The notes beneath the pieces are model-generated. The model saw nothing but the letters and a program-made list of their open reading frames with translations. It made no database searches and was not told where the DNA came from. Positions 1 to 9,280 of a stretch of 64,000 bases of DNA are shown here, in pieces (the first letter of the stretch is position 1; every line of letters begins with the position of its first letter). A program made the position numbers and the translations under genes. The DNA lies in assembly GCA_000737985.1 (NCBI GenBank), contig JNVT01000078.1, positions 1 to 64,000 of the forward strand. The letters run 5' to 3'. Source of the DNA: Gammaproteobacteria bacterium MFB021. Its GTDB lineage: Bacteria; Pseudomonadota; Gammaproteobacteria; Pseudomonadales; Halomonadaceae.

Positions 1-1
1 C

Positions 2-952
2 CGCGACCCGCCGGTGGCGCTATGGCACCCCGCCTGGCTGCTCAAGGCGCTGCGCCAGGCCTGGCCCGACACCTGGCAAGCCCTGTGCGCGGCCAACAAC
101 GAGGCCGGGCCCATGACCCTGCGCGTCAATCGCCGCCGAAGCACGCGCGACGCCTACCTCGAACGCCTCACTGCCGCCGGCATCGAGGCCGGCGCCTGCC
201 AGTTCGCCGCTGATGGCATCCAGCTCGCCGCGGCGGTGGACGTGCACCAGCTGCCGGGGTTCGCCGAGGGCGACGTCAGCGTGCAGGACGAATCGGCCCA
301 ACTCTGCGCCGACCTGCTGGCGCCGGCGCTCGACGGCCGCGATAGCGCCCGGGTGTTCGACGCCTGCGCCGCCCCCGGCGGCAAGAGCGCGCACCTGCTG
401 GAACGCTTCACCCTCGACCTCACCGCCAGCGATATCGACCCCGGCCGGCTGGCGCGGGTCGGTGCCACGCTGGAGCGGCTGGGTCTCGACGCCCGCCTGA
501 GCGCCCTCGATGCCAGCAGCGCCACGCTCGCCGAGACGCTGGGCCAGACCTCGGACAGCGCCGACGCTGCGGCACCGAGCGCGGGCTTCGATGCCATCCT
601 GCTCGACGCCCCCTGCTCGGGAACCGGGGTGATCCGCCGCCACCCGGACATCAAGCTGACCCGCCGCGCCAGCGACATCGGCGACCTCGCCGCGCTGCAG
701 GCGCGCCTGCTCGACAACCTGTGGCGCCAGCTCGCCCCCGGCGGCACCCTGCTCTACGCCACCTGCTCGGTGCTGCCGGCCGAGAACGCCGAGCAGATCG
801 CCGCCTTCCTGGCGCGCACCCCGGATGCCCGCGCCACCACTCCCGACGACCTCACCTGGGGCCAGCCCGCCGGCCACGGCCGCCAGCTCCTGACCGCGCA
901 GAACGGCCACGACGGCTTCTTCTACGCGCGGCTGGAGAAGGCGACGCCGTAA
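2..952 (+). CDS. rsmB: 16S rRNA (cytosine-967-C5)-methyltransferase RsmB, 5'-truncated by window edge
   Basis: This is the C-terminal three quarters of RsmB, which methylates C967 of 16S rRNA using S-adenosylmethionine. The frame is open to the window edge, so the start lies upstream. About 316 residues are visible against some 430 in the family; the missing part would hold the NusB-like RNA-binding domain. The SAM-binding motif DACAAPGGK lies near nt 360, the catalytic motif [15 protein letters not shown] near nt 605, and the second conserved cysteine in YATCSVLP near nt 760. In E. coli rsmB lies directly before trkA. Here pncA and a dodecin gene come between rsmB and trkA, which supports the assignment. 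Confidence 0.95.
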   Translation, partial: RDPPVALWHPAWLLKALRQAWPDTWQALCAANNEAGPMTLRVNRRRSTRDAYLERLTAAGIEAGACQFAADGIQLAAAVDVHQLPGFAEGDVSVQDESAQLCADLLAPALDGRDSARVFDACAAPGGKSAHLLERFTLDLTASDIDPGRLARVGATLERLGLDARLSALDASSATLAETLGQTSDSADAAAPSAGFDAILLDAPCSGTGVIRRHPDIKLTRRASDIGDLAALQARLLDNLWRQLAPGGTLLYATCSVLPAENAEQIAAFLARTPDARATTPDDLTWGQPAGHGRQLLTAQNGHDGFFYARLEKATP

Positions 953-1054
953 CGGGTGGACCGTAGCGGCGGGGAGCCTGATCTCCCCGCCGACTTGCGC
1001 CCTGGCGGGTGCGCTTCGATACTGAGGGTGGATACCGGATCAGGGAGGCCGCCC

Positions 1055-1828
1055 GTGCCCGCCAAGAGCGTGTCAGATTCCCGCGTGTCAGCCACTACCA
1101 CCGACACGACCTGTGCGGTGGCCGCCAGCGAACCCGAACCCCAGAGCGAGACCGCGTTCACGCCGCACGTCCAGACCCAGCCGGCCTTGGCGTCCCTAGA
1201 TGGTATCGCCGAGAACAGCGCGCTGGTGATCGTCGACGTGCAGCCCGACTTCATGCCGGGCGGTGCCCTGGCCTGCGCCGAGGGCGATGCGATTCTCCCG
1301 GGTATTGCCTGGCTGCTGGCGCAGCACGCCTTCGGCCACGTGGTGGCGACCCAGGATTGGCACCCCGCGCGACACGTCTCCTTCGCGTCATGCCATCCAC
1401 CGCACCAGCCGTTCGAGGCGATCGAACTCTACGGCCACAGCCAGACCCTATGGCCGGACCACTGTGTACAGCGCAGCGAGGGCGCGGCGCTGCACCCGGC
1501 CATCGACTGGTCGCCGTGCGACGTGATCATCCGCAAGGGCACCGACCCGCGCATCGACTCCTACAGCGCCTTTCGCAACAACATCGGCCCCGACGGCCAT
1601 CGCCCCGCCACCGGGCTGGCCGGCTGGCTACGCGATCGCGGCGTGAGCGATGTCTACGTCTGCGGCCTGGCCCGCGACGTATGCGTGCTGTGGACCGCCG
1701 AGGACGCGGTGGCCGCCGGTTTCCGTACCCATTTTCTATGGCCGCTGACCCGCCCCGTCACCTTCGACACCGACGCCGACGTGCTTGCACGGCTGGCGGC
1801 GCTGGAGATCGCGGTGATCGAGGCCTGA
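1055..1828 (+). CDS. pncA: nicotinamidase PncA
   Basis: This cysteine hydrolase converts nicotinamide to nicotinate plus ammonia in NAD salvage. The isochorismatase-fold triad is visible: Asp in VDVQPDF, Lys in IRKGTDPR and Cys in [10 protein letters not shown]. The metal-binding segment [11 protein letters not shown] lies between them. I chose the GTG at 1055 because AGGGAGG lies seven bases upstream; the frame extends further up to a GTG at 956 without a ribosome site. The resulting 257 residues are about 45 longer than usual. The extra N-terminus is low in complexity (Ser, Thr and Glu rich), so the true start may be later. The cis-peptide and substrate region follow the family pattern. Confidence 0.88.
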   Translation: MPAKSVSDSRVSATTTDTTCAVAASEPEPQSETAFTPHVQTQPALASLDGIAENSALVIVDVQPDFMPGGALACAEGDAILPGIAWLLAQHAFGHVVATQDWHPARHVSFASCHPPHQPFEAIELYGHSQTLWPDHCVQRSEGAALHPAIDWSPCDVIIRKGTDPRIDSYSAFRNNIGPDGHRPATGLAGWLRDRGVSDVYVCGLARDVCVLWTAEDAVAAGFRTHFLWPLTRPVTFDTDADVLARLAALEIAVIEA

Positions 1829-1875
1829 CGGCTGTCATTGCCCAGAAAGCGTCATCACCCAGAAGGAGTAGCCCT

Positions 1876-2082
1876 ATGAGTAACCACGTCTACAAGCAGG
1901 TCGAGATCACCGGTTCTTCCCCCGACGGCATCGAAGCCGCGGTGCAGAACGCCATCGCCAAGGCCAGCGAGTCGCTGCACGGCATGCGCTGGTTCGAGGT
2001 CACCGAAACCCGCGGGCACATCGAGAACGAGCGCATCGCCCACTGGCAGGTAACGGTCAAGGTGGGTATCTCCCTCGACTGA
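1876..2082 (+). CDS. dodecin family flavin-binding protein
   Basis: The 68-residue product has the whole dodecin fold: a [20 protein letters not shown] start, a central helix ([10 protein letters not shown]), the W-F-E-V segment with the conserved Trp, and a final strand VTVKVGISL. Dodecins form hollow dodecamers that bind and store flavins (riboflavin or FMN) in the cytoplasm. The start ATG has a strong AGAAGGAG ribosome site. The gene stands 47 bases after pncA on the same strand and may be co-transcribed with it. A GC-rich hairpin follows. Confidence 0.92.
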   Translation: MSNHVYKQVEITGSSPDGIEAAVQNAIAKASESLHGMRWFEVTETRGHIENERIAHWQVTVKVGISLD

Positions 2083-2096
2083 TCGTCACCCGACCG

Positions 2097-2137
2097 GCGC
2101 GGGCCGCACGAGCATCACGGCCCGCGCTAGGGTTTCT
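2097..2137 (+). terminator. hairpin after dodecin gene
   Basis: GCGCGGGCC pairs with GGCCCGCGC across a 13-base loop and is followed by TAGGGTTTCTC. The stem is perfect but the T-tract is weak, so this may be an intrinsic terminator or only a stabilising 3' hairpin. Confidence 0.45.
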
Positions 2138-2304
2138 CTCCACCTCGCGCTCACCTGCATCACGCACCGCCCGCATGCGGGGTGGTGTCATTCGCCGTCC
2201 AGGGTCGTTATGCTACGCGCTGATCGAGGCGCGCCCGACCCCAGGCGGTGAACGGGCATTTCTCTCCCGCGCTTTTTTACTCAGTGCTTCCCTGACGGTT
2301 TGGC

Positions 2305-3678
2305 ATGAAAATCATCATTCTAGGGGCCGGCCAGGTGGGCGGCACGCTGGCCGAACATCTGGCCAACGAAGAGAACGACATTACCGTCGTGGATATCAGT
2401 GAAGTGCGTCTGCGCGAGCTGCAGAACCGCCTGGATATCCGCACGGTCGTGGGCACCGCGTCCTACCCCAACATCCTGCGTCAGGCCGGCGGCGAAGATG
2501 CCGACATGCTGATCGCGGTGACCAGCTCCGACGAGATCAACATGATCGCGTGCCAGGTCGCGCACTCGCTGTTCCGCACGCCGACCAAGATCGGCCGGGT
2601 GCGTTCGACCGCTTATCTCACGCGCAAGAGCCTGTTCTCCAACGACGCCATTCCGGTCGACGTCCTGATCAGCCCGGAGCAGGTGGTCACCGACCATATC
2701 CGCCGCCTGATCGAGTACCCCGGAGCGCTGCAGGTGCTCGACTTCGCCGGAGGCCTAGCCCAGCTGGTAGCGGTCAAGGCCTATTACGGCGGGCCGCTGG
2801 TAGGCCAGGAGCTGGGCTTTCTGCGCCGCCACATGCCGGATATCGATACCCGCGTGGCCGCGATCTACCGCCGTGACCGTCCGATCATTCCCTCCGGTGA
2901 CACCGTGATCGAGGCCGATGACGAGGTCTTCTTCATCGCCGCGCGCAAGGATATCCGCACCGTGATGGGCGAGCTGCGCAAGGTCGACCGCGACTTCCGC
3001 CGCGTGGTGATCGCCGGCGGCGGCAACATCGGTGAGCGTCTGGCCGAGACCCTCGAGCACAAGCACCAGGTCAAGATCATCGAGCACGACCTGAGCCGCT
3101 GCGGCACGCTCTCCGAGAAGCTCGACCGCACCGTGGTGCTGCACGGCAGCGCCACCAGCAAGCGTCTGATGCTCGAGGAGAACATCGAGGACTGCGATAT
3201 CTACTGCGCGCTGACCAACGACGACGAGGTCAACATCATGTCGTCGATGCTGGCCAAGCGCCTGGGCGCCAAGAAGGTGCTGACGCTGATCAACAACGCC
3301 GCCTATGTGGATCTGGTCCAGGGCGGCGAGATCGATATCGCCATCTCGCCGCAGCAGACCACCATCGGCAGCCTGCTGACCCACGTGCGCCGCGGCGACA
3401 TCGTCAACGTGCACTCGCTGCGTCGCGGTGCCGCCGAGGCGATCGAGGCGATCGCCCATGGCGACAAGCGCTCCTCCCGGGTGGTCGGGCGCACCATCGG
3501 CGAGGTCGATCTGCCCAGCGGCACCAGCATCGGTGCCATCGTGCGCGGCAAGGAGGTACTGATCGCCCACGATGACGTGCTGATCGAGAGCGGCGATCAC
3601 CTGATCCTGTTCGTGATCGACAAGCGCCGCATCCGCGACGTCGAACGGCTGTTCCAGGTCGGGCTCACATTCTTCTGA
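2305..3678 (+). CDS. trkA: Trk system potassium uptake regulatory subunit TrkA
   Basis: TrkA is the peripheral NAD(H)-binding subunit that gates the TrkH/TrkI channel for K+ uptake, a key osmotic response in halophiles. The 457 residues match the family and hold two RCK modules. The first Rossmann motif is [14 protein letters not shown] at residues 5-18, and the second, [12 protein letters not shown], is near residue 237. Each is followed by a TrkA-C regulatory subdomain. The start ATG follows a weak ribosome site. trkH begins about 50 bases downstream in the same direction, so the two probably form an operon. Confidence 0.96.
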   Translation: MKIIILGAGQVGGTLAEHLANEENDITVVDISEVRLRELQNRLDIRTVVGTASYPNILRQAGGEDADMLIAVTSSDEINMIACQVAHSLFRTPTKIGRVRSTAYLTRKSLFSNDAIPVDVLISPEQVVTDHIRRLIEYPGALQVLDFAGGLAQLVAVKAYYGGPLVGQELGFLRRHMPDIDTRVAAIYRRDRPIIPSGDTVIEADDEVFFIAARKDIRTVMGELRKVDRDFRRVVIAGGGNIGERLAETLEHKHQVKIIEHDLSRCGTLSEKLDRTVVLHGSATSKRLMLEENIEDCDIYCALTNDDEVNIMSSMLAKRLGAKKVLTLINNAAYVDLVQGGEIDIAISPQQTTIGSLLTHVRRGDIVNVHSLRRGAAEAIEAIAHGDKRSSRVVGRTIGEVDLPSGTSIGAIVRGKEVLIAHDDVLIESGDHLILFVIDKRRIRDVERLFQVGLTFF

Positions 3679-3730
3679 TGCTGTTCGTCCCGATGTCGTT
3701 TATCTCAATGCCGTTCGCGAGCGTGTGCGC

Positions 3731-5179
3731 ATGAATCTGTTCGTGACCCTGCGCATCGTCGGGCTGCTGCTGATGCTGTTCAGCCTGACCATGGTGCCGC
3801 CGATGGTGATTGCGCGGATCTTCCACGACGGCAACTGGCACGCCTTCGGCATCGGCATGGCGATCTCTGTCGTCACCGGCGCCCTGCTCTACTGGCCCAA
3901 CCGGCGCGCCCGGCGCGAGCTACGTACCCGCGATGGGTTCATCATCACGGTGCTGTTCTGGGGCGTGCTGGGACTGTTCGGTACCGTGCCGTTCATGGTC
4001 TCCGAGGCGCCGGCGATGAGCTTCACCGACGCGGTGTTCGAATCCTTCTCCGGGCTCACCACCACCGGCGCCACGGTGCTCCACGGCATCGACCAGCTAC
4101 CCGCGTCGATCCGCTTCTACCGCCAGCAGCTGCAGTGGCTCGGCGGCATGGGGATCGTGGTGTTGGCTGTAGCGATCCTGCCCACCCTGGGCATCGGTGG
4201 CATGCAGCTCTACCGCACCGAGATCCCCGGGCCGCTGAAGGACTCCAAGCTGACCCCGCGGATCACTGAGACCGCCAAGGCGCTGTGGTACATCTACGTG
4301 ATCCTTACGGTGGTCTGCGCGCTGGCCTACTGGCTCGCCGGCATGGACTGGTTCGACGCCATCGGCCACAGCTTCTCGACCATCGCGGTGGGTGGCTTCT
4401 CCACCCACGACGCCAGCATGGCCTACTTCGACAGCGCTACCATCGAGCTGATCTGCGTGCTGTTCATGATCGTCTCCTCGATCAGCTTCGGGCTGCATTT
4501 TGCGGTATGGCGCGAAAAGCGCCTGCTGCAGTACATCCGCGACCCGGAATTCTGCTTTTTCGTCTCCTTCCTCGGCCTGCTGGTGCTGATCACCGTGGTC
4601 ACCCTGTTCGCCACCGGCACCTACCACGATGCCACCGGCCTGCGCCACGGGCTGTTCGAGGCGGTCTCGGTGGCCACCACCTCCGGCTTCAGCGTCGCCG
4701 ACTTCACCCTGTGGCCCGGGGTACTGCCGATCATGCTGTTCATGGCGGCCTTCGTCGGCGCCTGCTCCGGCTCCGCCGGCGGCGGGATGAAGGTGATCCG
4801 TATCCTGCTGATCCTCAAGCAGGGCATCCGCGAGGTGCACCGGCTGATCCACCCCAATGCGGTGTTCGCGGTCAAGGTGGGCAAGATGCGCATCTCCGAG
4901 GGCGTGGCCGAAGCGGTGTGGGGCTTCTTCTCGGTCTATCTGATGCTGTTCGTGCTGATGCTACTGGCGCTCTCGGCCACCGGGCTCGACCAGGTCACCG
5001 CGTGGTCGGCGGTGGGCTCGGCGCTCAACAACCTGGGCCCGGGGCTGGGTGCGGTCTCCACCGACTACGGCGATATCCCCGATCTGGCCAAGTGGATTCT
5101 GGTGCTGGCGATGATGCTCGGGCGCCTGGAGATCTTCACCGTGCTGGTGCTGTTCACGCCGGCGTTCTGGCGCCGCTGA
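3731..5179 (+). CDS. trkH: Trk potassium transporter membrane subunit TrkH/TrkI
   Basis: This 482-residue integral membrane protein belongs to the TrkH/TrkG/KtrB superfamily and conducts K+ in complex with TrkA. Four pore-like repeats are visible, for example FSGLTTTGATVL (about residue 105), STIAVGGFSTHD (about 220), ATTSGFSVADF (about 315) and LNNLGPGLG near the C-terminus. These hold the selectivity-filter glycines. The ATG at 3731 gives the usual MNLFVTLRIVG start; a GTG six bases upstream is also possible. Halomonas elongata has two such subunits, TrkH and TrkI, and I cannot tell from sequence alone which of the two this is. Confidence 0.94.
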   Translation: MNLFVTLRIVGLLLMLFSLTMVPPMVIARIFHDGNWHAFGIGMAISVVTGALLYWPNRRARRELRTRDGFIITVLFWGVLGLFGTVPFMVSEAPAMSFTDAVFESFSGLTTTGATVLHGIDQLPASIRFYRQQLQWLGGMGIVVLAVAILPTLGIGGMQLYRTEIPGPLKDSKLTPRITETAKALWYIYVILTVVCALAYWLAGMDWFDAIGHSFSTIAVGGFSTHDASMAYFDSATIELICVLFMIVSSISFGLHFAVWREKRLLQYIRDPEFCFFVSFLGLLVLITVVTLFATGTYHDATGLRHGLFEAVSVATTSGFSVADFTLWPGVLPIMLFMAAFVGACSGSAGGGMKVIRILLILKQGIREVHRLIHPNAVFAVKVGKMRISEGVAEAVWGFFSVYLMLFVLMLLALSATGLDQVTAWSAVGSALNNLGPGLGAVSTDYGDIPDLAKWILVLAMMLGRLEIFTVLVLFTPAFWRR

Positions 5180-5180
5180 G

Positions 5181-5280
5181 CGCGGCCTTCCACTATCCAC
5201 GGCGGCCTCCCACTGTCCACGGCTGCCTTTCACTATCCACGCCTGCCTCCCACCACGATCCGCAGCCGCCTTCCACTAAA
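5181..5280. repeat. imperfect 20-nt tandem repeat, about 5 copies
   Basis: Between trkH and sstT the sequence repeats with a 20-base period. The units begin at 5181, 5201, 5221, 5241 and 5261. The first three share the core CACTATCCAC or CACTGTCCAC preceded by GGCC/GCC-T-YYC; the last two are more diverged. No hairpin or reading frame explains it. Confidence 0.75.
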
Positions 5281-5415
5281 GGATAACGAGCGCGCTATCG
5301 CCAGGGGGGAAGCCCGGGGGTCGCCAATGATAAAATGCGCGGCTTTCCGGCGCCGCCAACAGGCTCACGAGGCAGCGGTAGTGCCGTCCCCTACCTTTCG
5401 CATCACGAGAGAGTC

Positions 5416-6678
5416 ATGTCCGTCAATTCGCAACGCCGCTCTTCCGCCCCGTCGTTCCTGCGGCTGGGTCTGATTCCCCAGATCGTCATCGGTATCCTCC
5501 TCGGCCTGCTGGTCGCCCAACTGGCGCCGGCACTGGCGCAGTCGTTCGAGATTTTGGGCCAAGTGTTCATCAGCGCGCTCAAGGCGATCGCGCCGATTCT
5601 AGTGTTCGTGCTGGTAATGGCCGCCATCGCCAGCCACGAGCGCGGCCAGCCGACCCAGATTCGCGGCGTGCTGGCGCTCTATCTGATCGGCACCCTGGTG
5701 GCGGCGCTGGTGGCGGTGAGCGCAAGCTTCCTGTTCCCGACCACGCTGATCATCGACGCGCCCCAGGCCGACGGCACCCCGCCCTCGGGGATCGCCGAGA
5801 TCCTGCGCAATCTGCTGTTGAGCGCGGTGGACAACCCCGTGGCAGCGCTCACCAACGCCAACTTCATCGGCATCCTGGCCTGGGCGTTAGGTCTGGGCCT
5901 GCTGCTGCGGCGCGCCAACGACACCACCCGGCGCGGCCTCGCCGATCTCTCCGATGCCGTCTCGGGACTGGTGCGCTGGGTGATCCGGCTGGCCCCACTG
6001 GGCATCTTCGGGCTGGTCGCCAACACCTTCGCCACCACCGGCATGAGCGCGCTGGCGGACTACGCCCATCTGCTCGGGCTGATCATCGGCTGCATGCTGT
6101 TCGTGGCGCTGGTGACCAATCCGCTGATCGTGTTCCTGTACACCCGTCAGAACCCCTATCCGCTGGTCTTCACCTGCCTGCGCGGTAGTGCCATCACCGC
6201 CTTCTTCACCCGCAGCAGCGCTGCCAACATCCCGGTCAACATGGAGCTGTGCAAGCGCCTCGACCTGCACGCCGACACCTACTCGGTGTCGATCCCGCTG
6301 GGCGCGACGATCAATATGTCCGGCGCCGCGGTGACCATCACCGTGATGACCCTGGCAGCCGCCCACACCCTGGGCCTGAGCGTCGACTTCTCCACCGCGC
6401 TGCTGCTGTGTATCGTCTCCGCCCTCGCCGCCTGCGGCGTCTCCGGGGTCGCCGGCGGCTCGCTGCTGCTGATCCCGATGGCGGCGAGCCTGTTCGGCAT
6501 CTCCGCCGACGTCGCCATGCAGGTGGTGGCGATCGGCTTCGTCATCAGCGTGCTGCAGGACTCCACCGAGACCGCGCTCAACTCCTCCACCGACGTGCTG
6601 TTCACCGCCGCGGCCTGCCGTTCGCCCAAGGCACGCGCAGCGCAGGAGACCAGTGGCGCAGTGGAAGAGGCGATCTGA
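5416..6678 (+). CDS. sstT: serine/threonine:sodium symporter SstT
   Basis: SstT is a Na+-coupled importer of serine and threonine in the dicarboxylate/amino acid:cation symporter (DAACS) family, located in the inner membrane. The 420-residue protein has multiple hydrophobic helices. It carries the DAACS signature region with re-entrant loops: [17 protein letters not shown] near residue 285 and [16 protein letters not shown] near 320. I chose the ATG at 5416 with a GAGAGA ribosome site; an in-frame extension upstream overlaps a promoter-like TAAAAT at 5331. A strong hairpin follows the stop. Confidence 0.93.
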   Translation: MSVNSQRRSSAPSFLRLGLIPQIVIGILLGLLVAQLAPALAQSFEILGQVFISALKAIAPILVFVLVMAAIASHERGQPTQIRGVLALYLIGTLVAALVAVSASFLFPTTLIIDAPQADGTPPSGIAEILRNLLLSAVDNPVAALTNANFIGILAWALGLGLLLRRANDTTRRGLADLSDAVSGLVRWVIRLAPLGIFGLVANTFATTGMSALADYAHLLGLIIGCMLFVALVTNPLIVFLYTRQNPYPLVFTCLRGSAITAFFTRSSAANIPVNMELCKRLDLHADTYSVSIPLGATINMSGAAVTITVMTLAAAHTLGLSVDFSTALLLCIVSALAACGVSGVAGGSLLLIPMAASLFGISADVAMQVVAIGFVISVLQDSTETALNSSTDVLFTAAACRSPKARAAQETSGAVEEAI

Positions 6679-6690
6679 GACCAGCCCGGG

Positions 6691-6723
6691 CCAAGTCGGC
6701 CGGTTTTTCACCGGCCGGCTTGG
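6691..6723. terminator. 14-bp hairpin after sstT
   Basis: CCAAGTCGGCCGGT pairs with ACCGGCCGGCTTGG (one G-T wobble) around a TTTTC loop. There is no T-run after the stem, so termination efficiency is uncertain. Confidence 0.5.
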
Positions 6724-6787
6724 CATCGCCGCCGTGACGTGCAATATGGGGCGATGACTTTTCTCCAGCCTTTGGAATTTCTCCTCG

Positions 6788-8002
6788 ATGTCTGACTCCA
6801 CAGCCGGCCCCCGCGAGGTCGTCGCGCTCGCCGAGCACGAGCTGACCCTGCTCGGCACCGCCCATGTTTCCCAGGCCAGCGCCGACGAAGTACGCGAGCT
6901 GATCGACTCCGGCGAGTTCGACGCCGTGGCGATCGAGCTCTGCACCTCGCGCCACCAGAGCCTGACCCAGCCCGACGCCATGGCCAAGCTCGACCTGTTC
7001 CAGGTCCTCAAGCAGGGCAAGGCGGGCATGGTCGCGGCGAGCCTGGCGCTCGGCGCCTTCCAGCAGCGGGTGGCGGCCCACTCCGGCATCGAGCCGGGGG
7101 CGGAGATGCGCGCCGCGGTCAAGGGCGCTCAGCGCGCCGGCCTGCCGCTCTACCTGATCGATCGCGAGATCGGCGTCACCCTAAAGCGCATCTATCAGAA
7201 CGTGCCCTGGTACAAGCGCTTCGGGCTGATCTCGGGGCTGCTCGGCAGCGTGCTGTCGCGGCAGACGGTCTCCAGCGAGGAGATCGAGAAGCTCAAGGAG
7301 GGTGATGTGCTCGAATCCACCTTCGCCGAGTTCGCCGAGCAGTCGGAATCGCTCTATGCGCCGCTGATCGCCGAGCGCGACCGCTTCATGGCGCTCAAGC
7401 TGGTGGAGTCGCTGCCCGATGGGCAGGCCCGTCGAGTGCTGGTGGTGATCGGCGCGGGGCATCTCAAGGGCATGAGCGAGCACCTGCGGGCGCTGGATGC
7501 CCAGCCGCCGGCCGCGCTGGCAGTGCGCGAGGAGCGCGCGGCGCTGGAGTCCACCGCACCCCGTGCGCGCTGGTGGAAGGCGCTGCCCTGGGTCATCGTC
7601 GCGCTGGTGCTCACCGGCTTCGCCATCGGCTTCAGCCGCGACACCGCCTTCGGCTGGTCGCTGGTCGCCGAGTGGGTGCTGATCAACGGCAGCTTCTCGG
7701 CGCTGGGGGCGCTGATCGCCCTGGGCCATCCGCTGACGATCGCCGCGGCCTTTTTAGGCGCCCCGCTCACCTCGCTCAACCCCACCATTGGGGTCGGCTT
7801 CGTCACCGCCGGGGTCGAGCTCTACTTCCGCCGCCCCACGGTGGGCGACTTCTCGCGCCTGCGCAGCGACGTCAGCCACTGGCGCGGCTGGTGGTGCAAC
7901 CGGGTCGCACGCACCCTGCTGGTATTCCTGCTCTCTAGCCTCGGCTCGGCGATCGCCACCTGGGTCGCCGGCCTGCGTATCGCCGGGCAGCTATTTGGCT
8001 AG
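6788..8002 (+). CDS. TraB/PrgY/GumN-family membrane protein
   Basis: This 404-residue protein has an N-terminal TraB domain: LGTAHVS at residues 22-28, an acidic IELC segment near 56, and GAGHLKGM near 225. The fold is related to Tiki/EreA-type proteases. Several membrane helices follow from about residue 262 to the end. The family is named after enterococcal TraB, which shuts down pheromone production. In Gram-negatives the role is unknown, though a membrane-tethered metallopeptidase is suggested by the GxxH motifs. It stands alone between a hairpin and a REP-rich spacer, so context gives no further hint. Confidence 0.85.
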   Translation: MSDSTAGPREVVALAEHELTLLGTAHVSQASADEVRELIDSGEFDAVAIELCTSRHQSLTQPDAMAKLDLFQVLKQGKAGMVAASLALGAFQQRVAAHSGIEPGAEMRAAVKGAQRAGLPLYLIDREIGVTLKRIYQNVPWYKRFGLISGLLGSVLSRQTVSSEEIEKLKEGDVLESTFAEFAEQSESLYAPLIAERDRFMALKLVESLPDGQARRVLVVIGAGHLKGMSEHLRALDAQPPAALAVREERAALESTAPRARWWKALPWVIVALVLTGFAIGFSRDTAFGWSLVAEWVLINGSFSALGALIALGHPLTIAAAFLGAPLTSLNPTIGVGFVTAGVELYFRRPTVGDFSRLRSDVSHWRGWWCNRVARTLLVFLLSSLGSAIATWVAGLRIAGQLFG

Positions 8003-8017
8003 CTCGGCGACTGCGTC

Positions 8018-8046
8018 CTTCGCGAGCAAGCTCGCTCCTACAGGGG
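8018..8046. repeat. REP-like palindrome
   Basis: The core GCGAGC-AA-GCTCGC (8022-8035) is followed by TCCTACAGGGG. It is the same family as the copies at 8131, 8223 and 16630, and resembles the REP elements common in Pseudomonas genomes. Confidence 0.8.
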
Positions 8047-8130
8047 AAACCATCCAGCCGAGGTAGCGTTGGCTGCGGTGGTGTAGACACTCGCCTGGCT
8101 TTCATCTCTCTGAACGCTGGAATCTGTCTG

Positions 8131-8159
8131 CTGTAGGCGTGAGCTCTGCTCGCGAATCG
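8131..8159. repeat. degenerate REP-like palindrome, inverted orientation
   Basis: CTGTAGGCGTGAGCTCTGCT followed by CGCGAATCG is a diverged copy of the REP unit seen at 16630, and points opposite to the one at 8018. Confidence 0.6.
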
Positions 8160-8222
8160 TTGGGTTTGGCCACCTTGGTCGGGACCGCCACGACGTTAGG
8201 GAAGTGCTGCATAATTGCCTGC

Positions 8223-8248
8223 GCTAGCGAGCTCGCACCTGATAGGGG
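8223..8248. repeat. degenerate REP-like unit
   Basis: GCTAGCGAGCTCGCACCTGA plus TAGGGG matches the 8018 copy apart from a shortened stem. Three units within 230 bases make this spacer a small REP cluster. Confidence 0.55.
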
Positions 8249-8321
8249 GAGCCGTGCGGCTGCCCCGGGGCGTGCGTCCATAACGACTGCCGCGCATTCG
8301 CCTGCTCTTCCATCTCCCCCT

Positions 8322-8349
8322 CTTGAAAGCCCTCCAGCTGCCACCATTG
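8322..8349 (+). promoter_or_regulatory. upstream sigma-32-like promoter (P1) of the hsp20 gene
   Basis: CTTGAAA is followed after 13 bases by CACCATTG, close to the sigma-32 consensus CTTGAAA-N11-16-CCCCATNT. It lies in a longer duplicated block (CCCC-TCTTGAAAGCC) shared with the second promoter 111 bases downstream. Confidence 0.5.
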
Positions 8350-8432
8350 TCTGCTCCGGGTACCGCCGAGGCCGCTGATAGCGGGGCCGAGGACTGGGGA
8401 AGAAAAAATATCGCCGCGTGATGCCCTCCCCT

Positions 8433-8460
8433 CTTGAAAGCCGTTCAGGCGACCCTATTT
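8433..8460 (+). promoter_or_regulatory. sigma-32-like heat-shock promoter (P2) of the hsp20 gene
   Basis: CTTGAAA (8433-8439), a 13-base spacer, then CCCTATTT (8453-8460) is a near-consensus heat-shock promoter. It would start transcription near 8467 and leave a leader of about 140 bases before the hsp20 ATG. Confidence 0.75.
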
Positions 8461-8609
8461 AACATAACGTCGAGAGAGGAGCAGTCAGCCGACGGCATCC
8501 TGCATGCGTCATCCCCTCGACAGCGGACGCCGCCCAGCGGGTCCGCGACCGGTGGCCCGAGATGGGCTCGGGCACCCCAAGACTTCGCTGTCATTCAGGA
8601 GGTTGCACC

Positions 8610-9119
8610 ATGAATACGATGTCTCTTTCTCCGCTGTTCCGCCGTTCCATCGGTTTCGACCGGCTCAACGATCTGTTCGAGACCGCGATGCAGAACGACG
8701 TACCCAGCTATCCGCCCTACAACGTCGAGAAGTATGGCGAGAACGATTACCGCATCGCCGTCGCGGTCGCCGGCTTCGGCGAGGGCGAGCTCGATGTCAA
8801 CGTCGAGAAGCGCGTGCTGACCATCAGCGCCGGCAAGAACGGGCGCGACGATCAGGAACGCGTGCAGTACCTGCACCAGGGCATCGCCCAGCGCGCGTTC
8901 AAGCTCTCGTTCCGCCTCGACGAGAACATCGAGGTGCAGGGCGCACGGCTGGAAAACGGCCTGCTGATCGTCGATCTGCTGCGCGTGGTGCCCGAAGAGC
9001 AGCGCCCGCGCCAGATCCCGATCAATGGCAAGCAACAGCGCCTGAGCAACGCCAGCCAGAGCGACGCGACTCAGGGCGACGTGACCCAGGGCGAAACGGT
9101 AGAGACCGCCCACGCCTGA
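8610..9119 (+). CDS. Hsp20/IbpA-family small heat-shock protein
   Basis: This 169-residue alpha-crystallin-type chaperone holds unfolding proteins for refolding by DnaK/ClpB. The start MNTMSLSPLFRRSIGFDRL is typical of IbpA/IbpB. The alpha-crystallin domain spans about residues 33-125, with AVAVAGFGEGELDV and the strand ARLENGLLIVDL. An I-x-I anchoring motif (IPI) follows near residue 136. The final 30 residues are an unusual Gln/Ser/Thr-rich tail with the near-repeat DATQGDVTQGETV. The ATG is preceded by AGGAGG. Two sigma-32-like promoters upstream fit heat-shock control. Confidence 0.92.
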   Translation: MNTMSLSPLFRRSIGFDRLNDLFETAMQNDVPSYPPYNVEKYGENDYRIAVAVAGFGEGELDVNVEKRVLTISAGKNGRDDQERVQYLHQGIAQRAFKLSFRLDENIEVQGARLENGLLIVDLLRVVPEEQRPRQIPINGKQQRLSNASQSDATQGDVTQGETVETAHA

Positions 9120-9202
9120 GCGTGAACCGGGCGCGATGACGGCCGCGACGGCCGCCAAGATCCGCCGGCCATGCAGCCCACGCTGCCTGCACGACGGATA
9201 GC

Positions 9203-9238
9203 AGAAGGCCCGGCGGGGTAACCCGCCGGGCCTTCTTT
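9203..9238. terminator. bidirectional terminator between hsp20 and the BCCT gene
   Basis: A perfect 15-bp stem (AGAAGGCCCGGCGGG with its complement) around GTAA is flanked by T on both strands. It separates two convergent genes. Confidence 0.88.
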
Positions 9239-9280
9239 CGTCTGGGCGTCGACTTTGTAAGCACCCTCTGACGTTGGACC

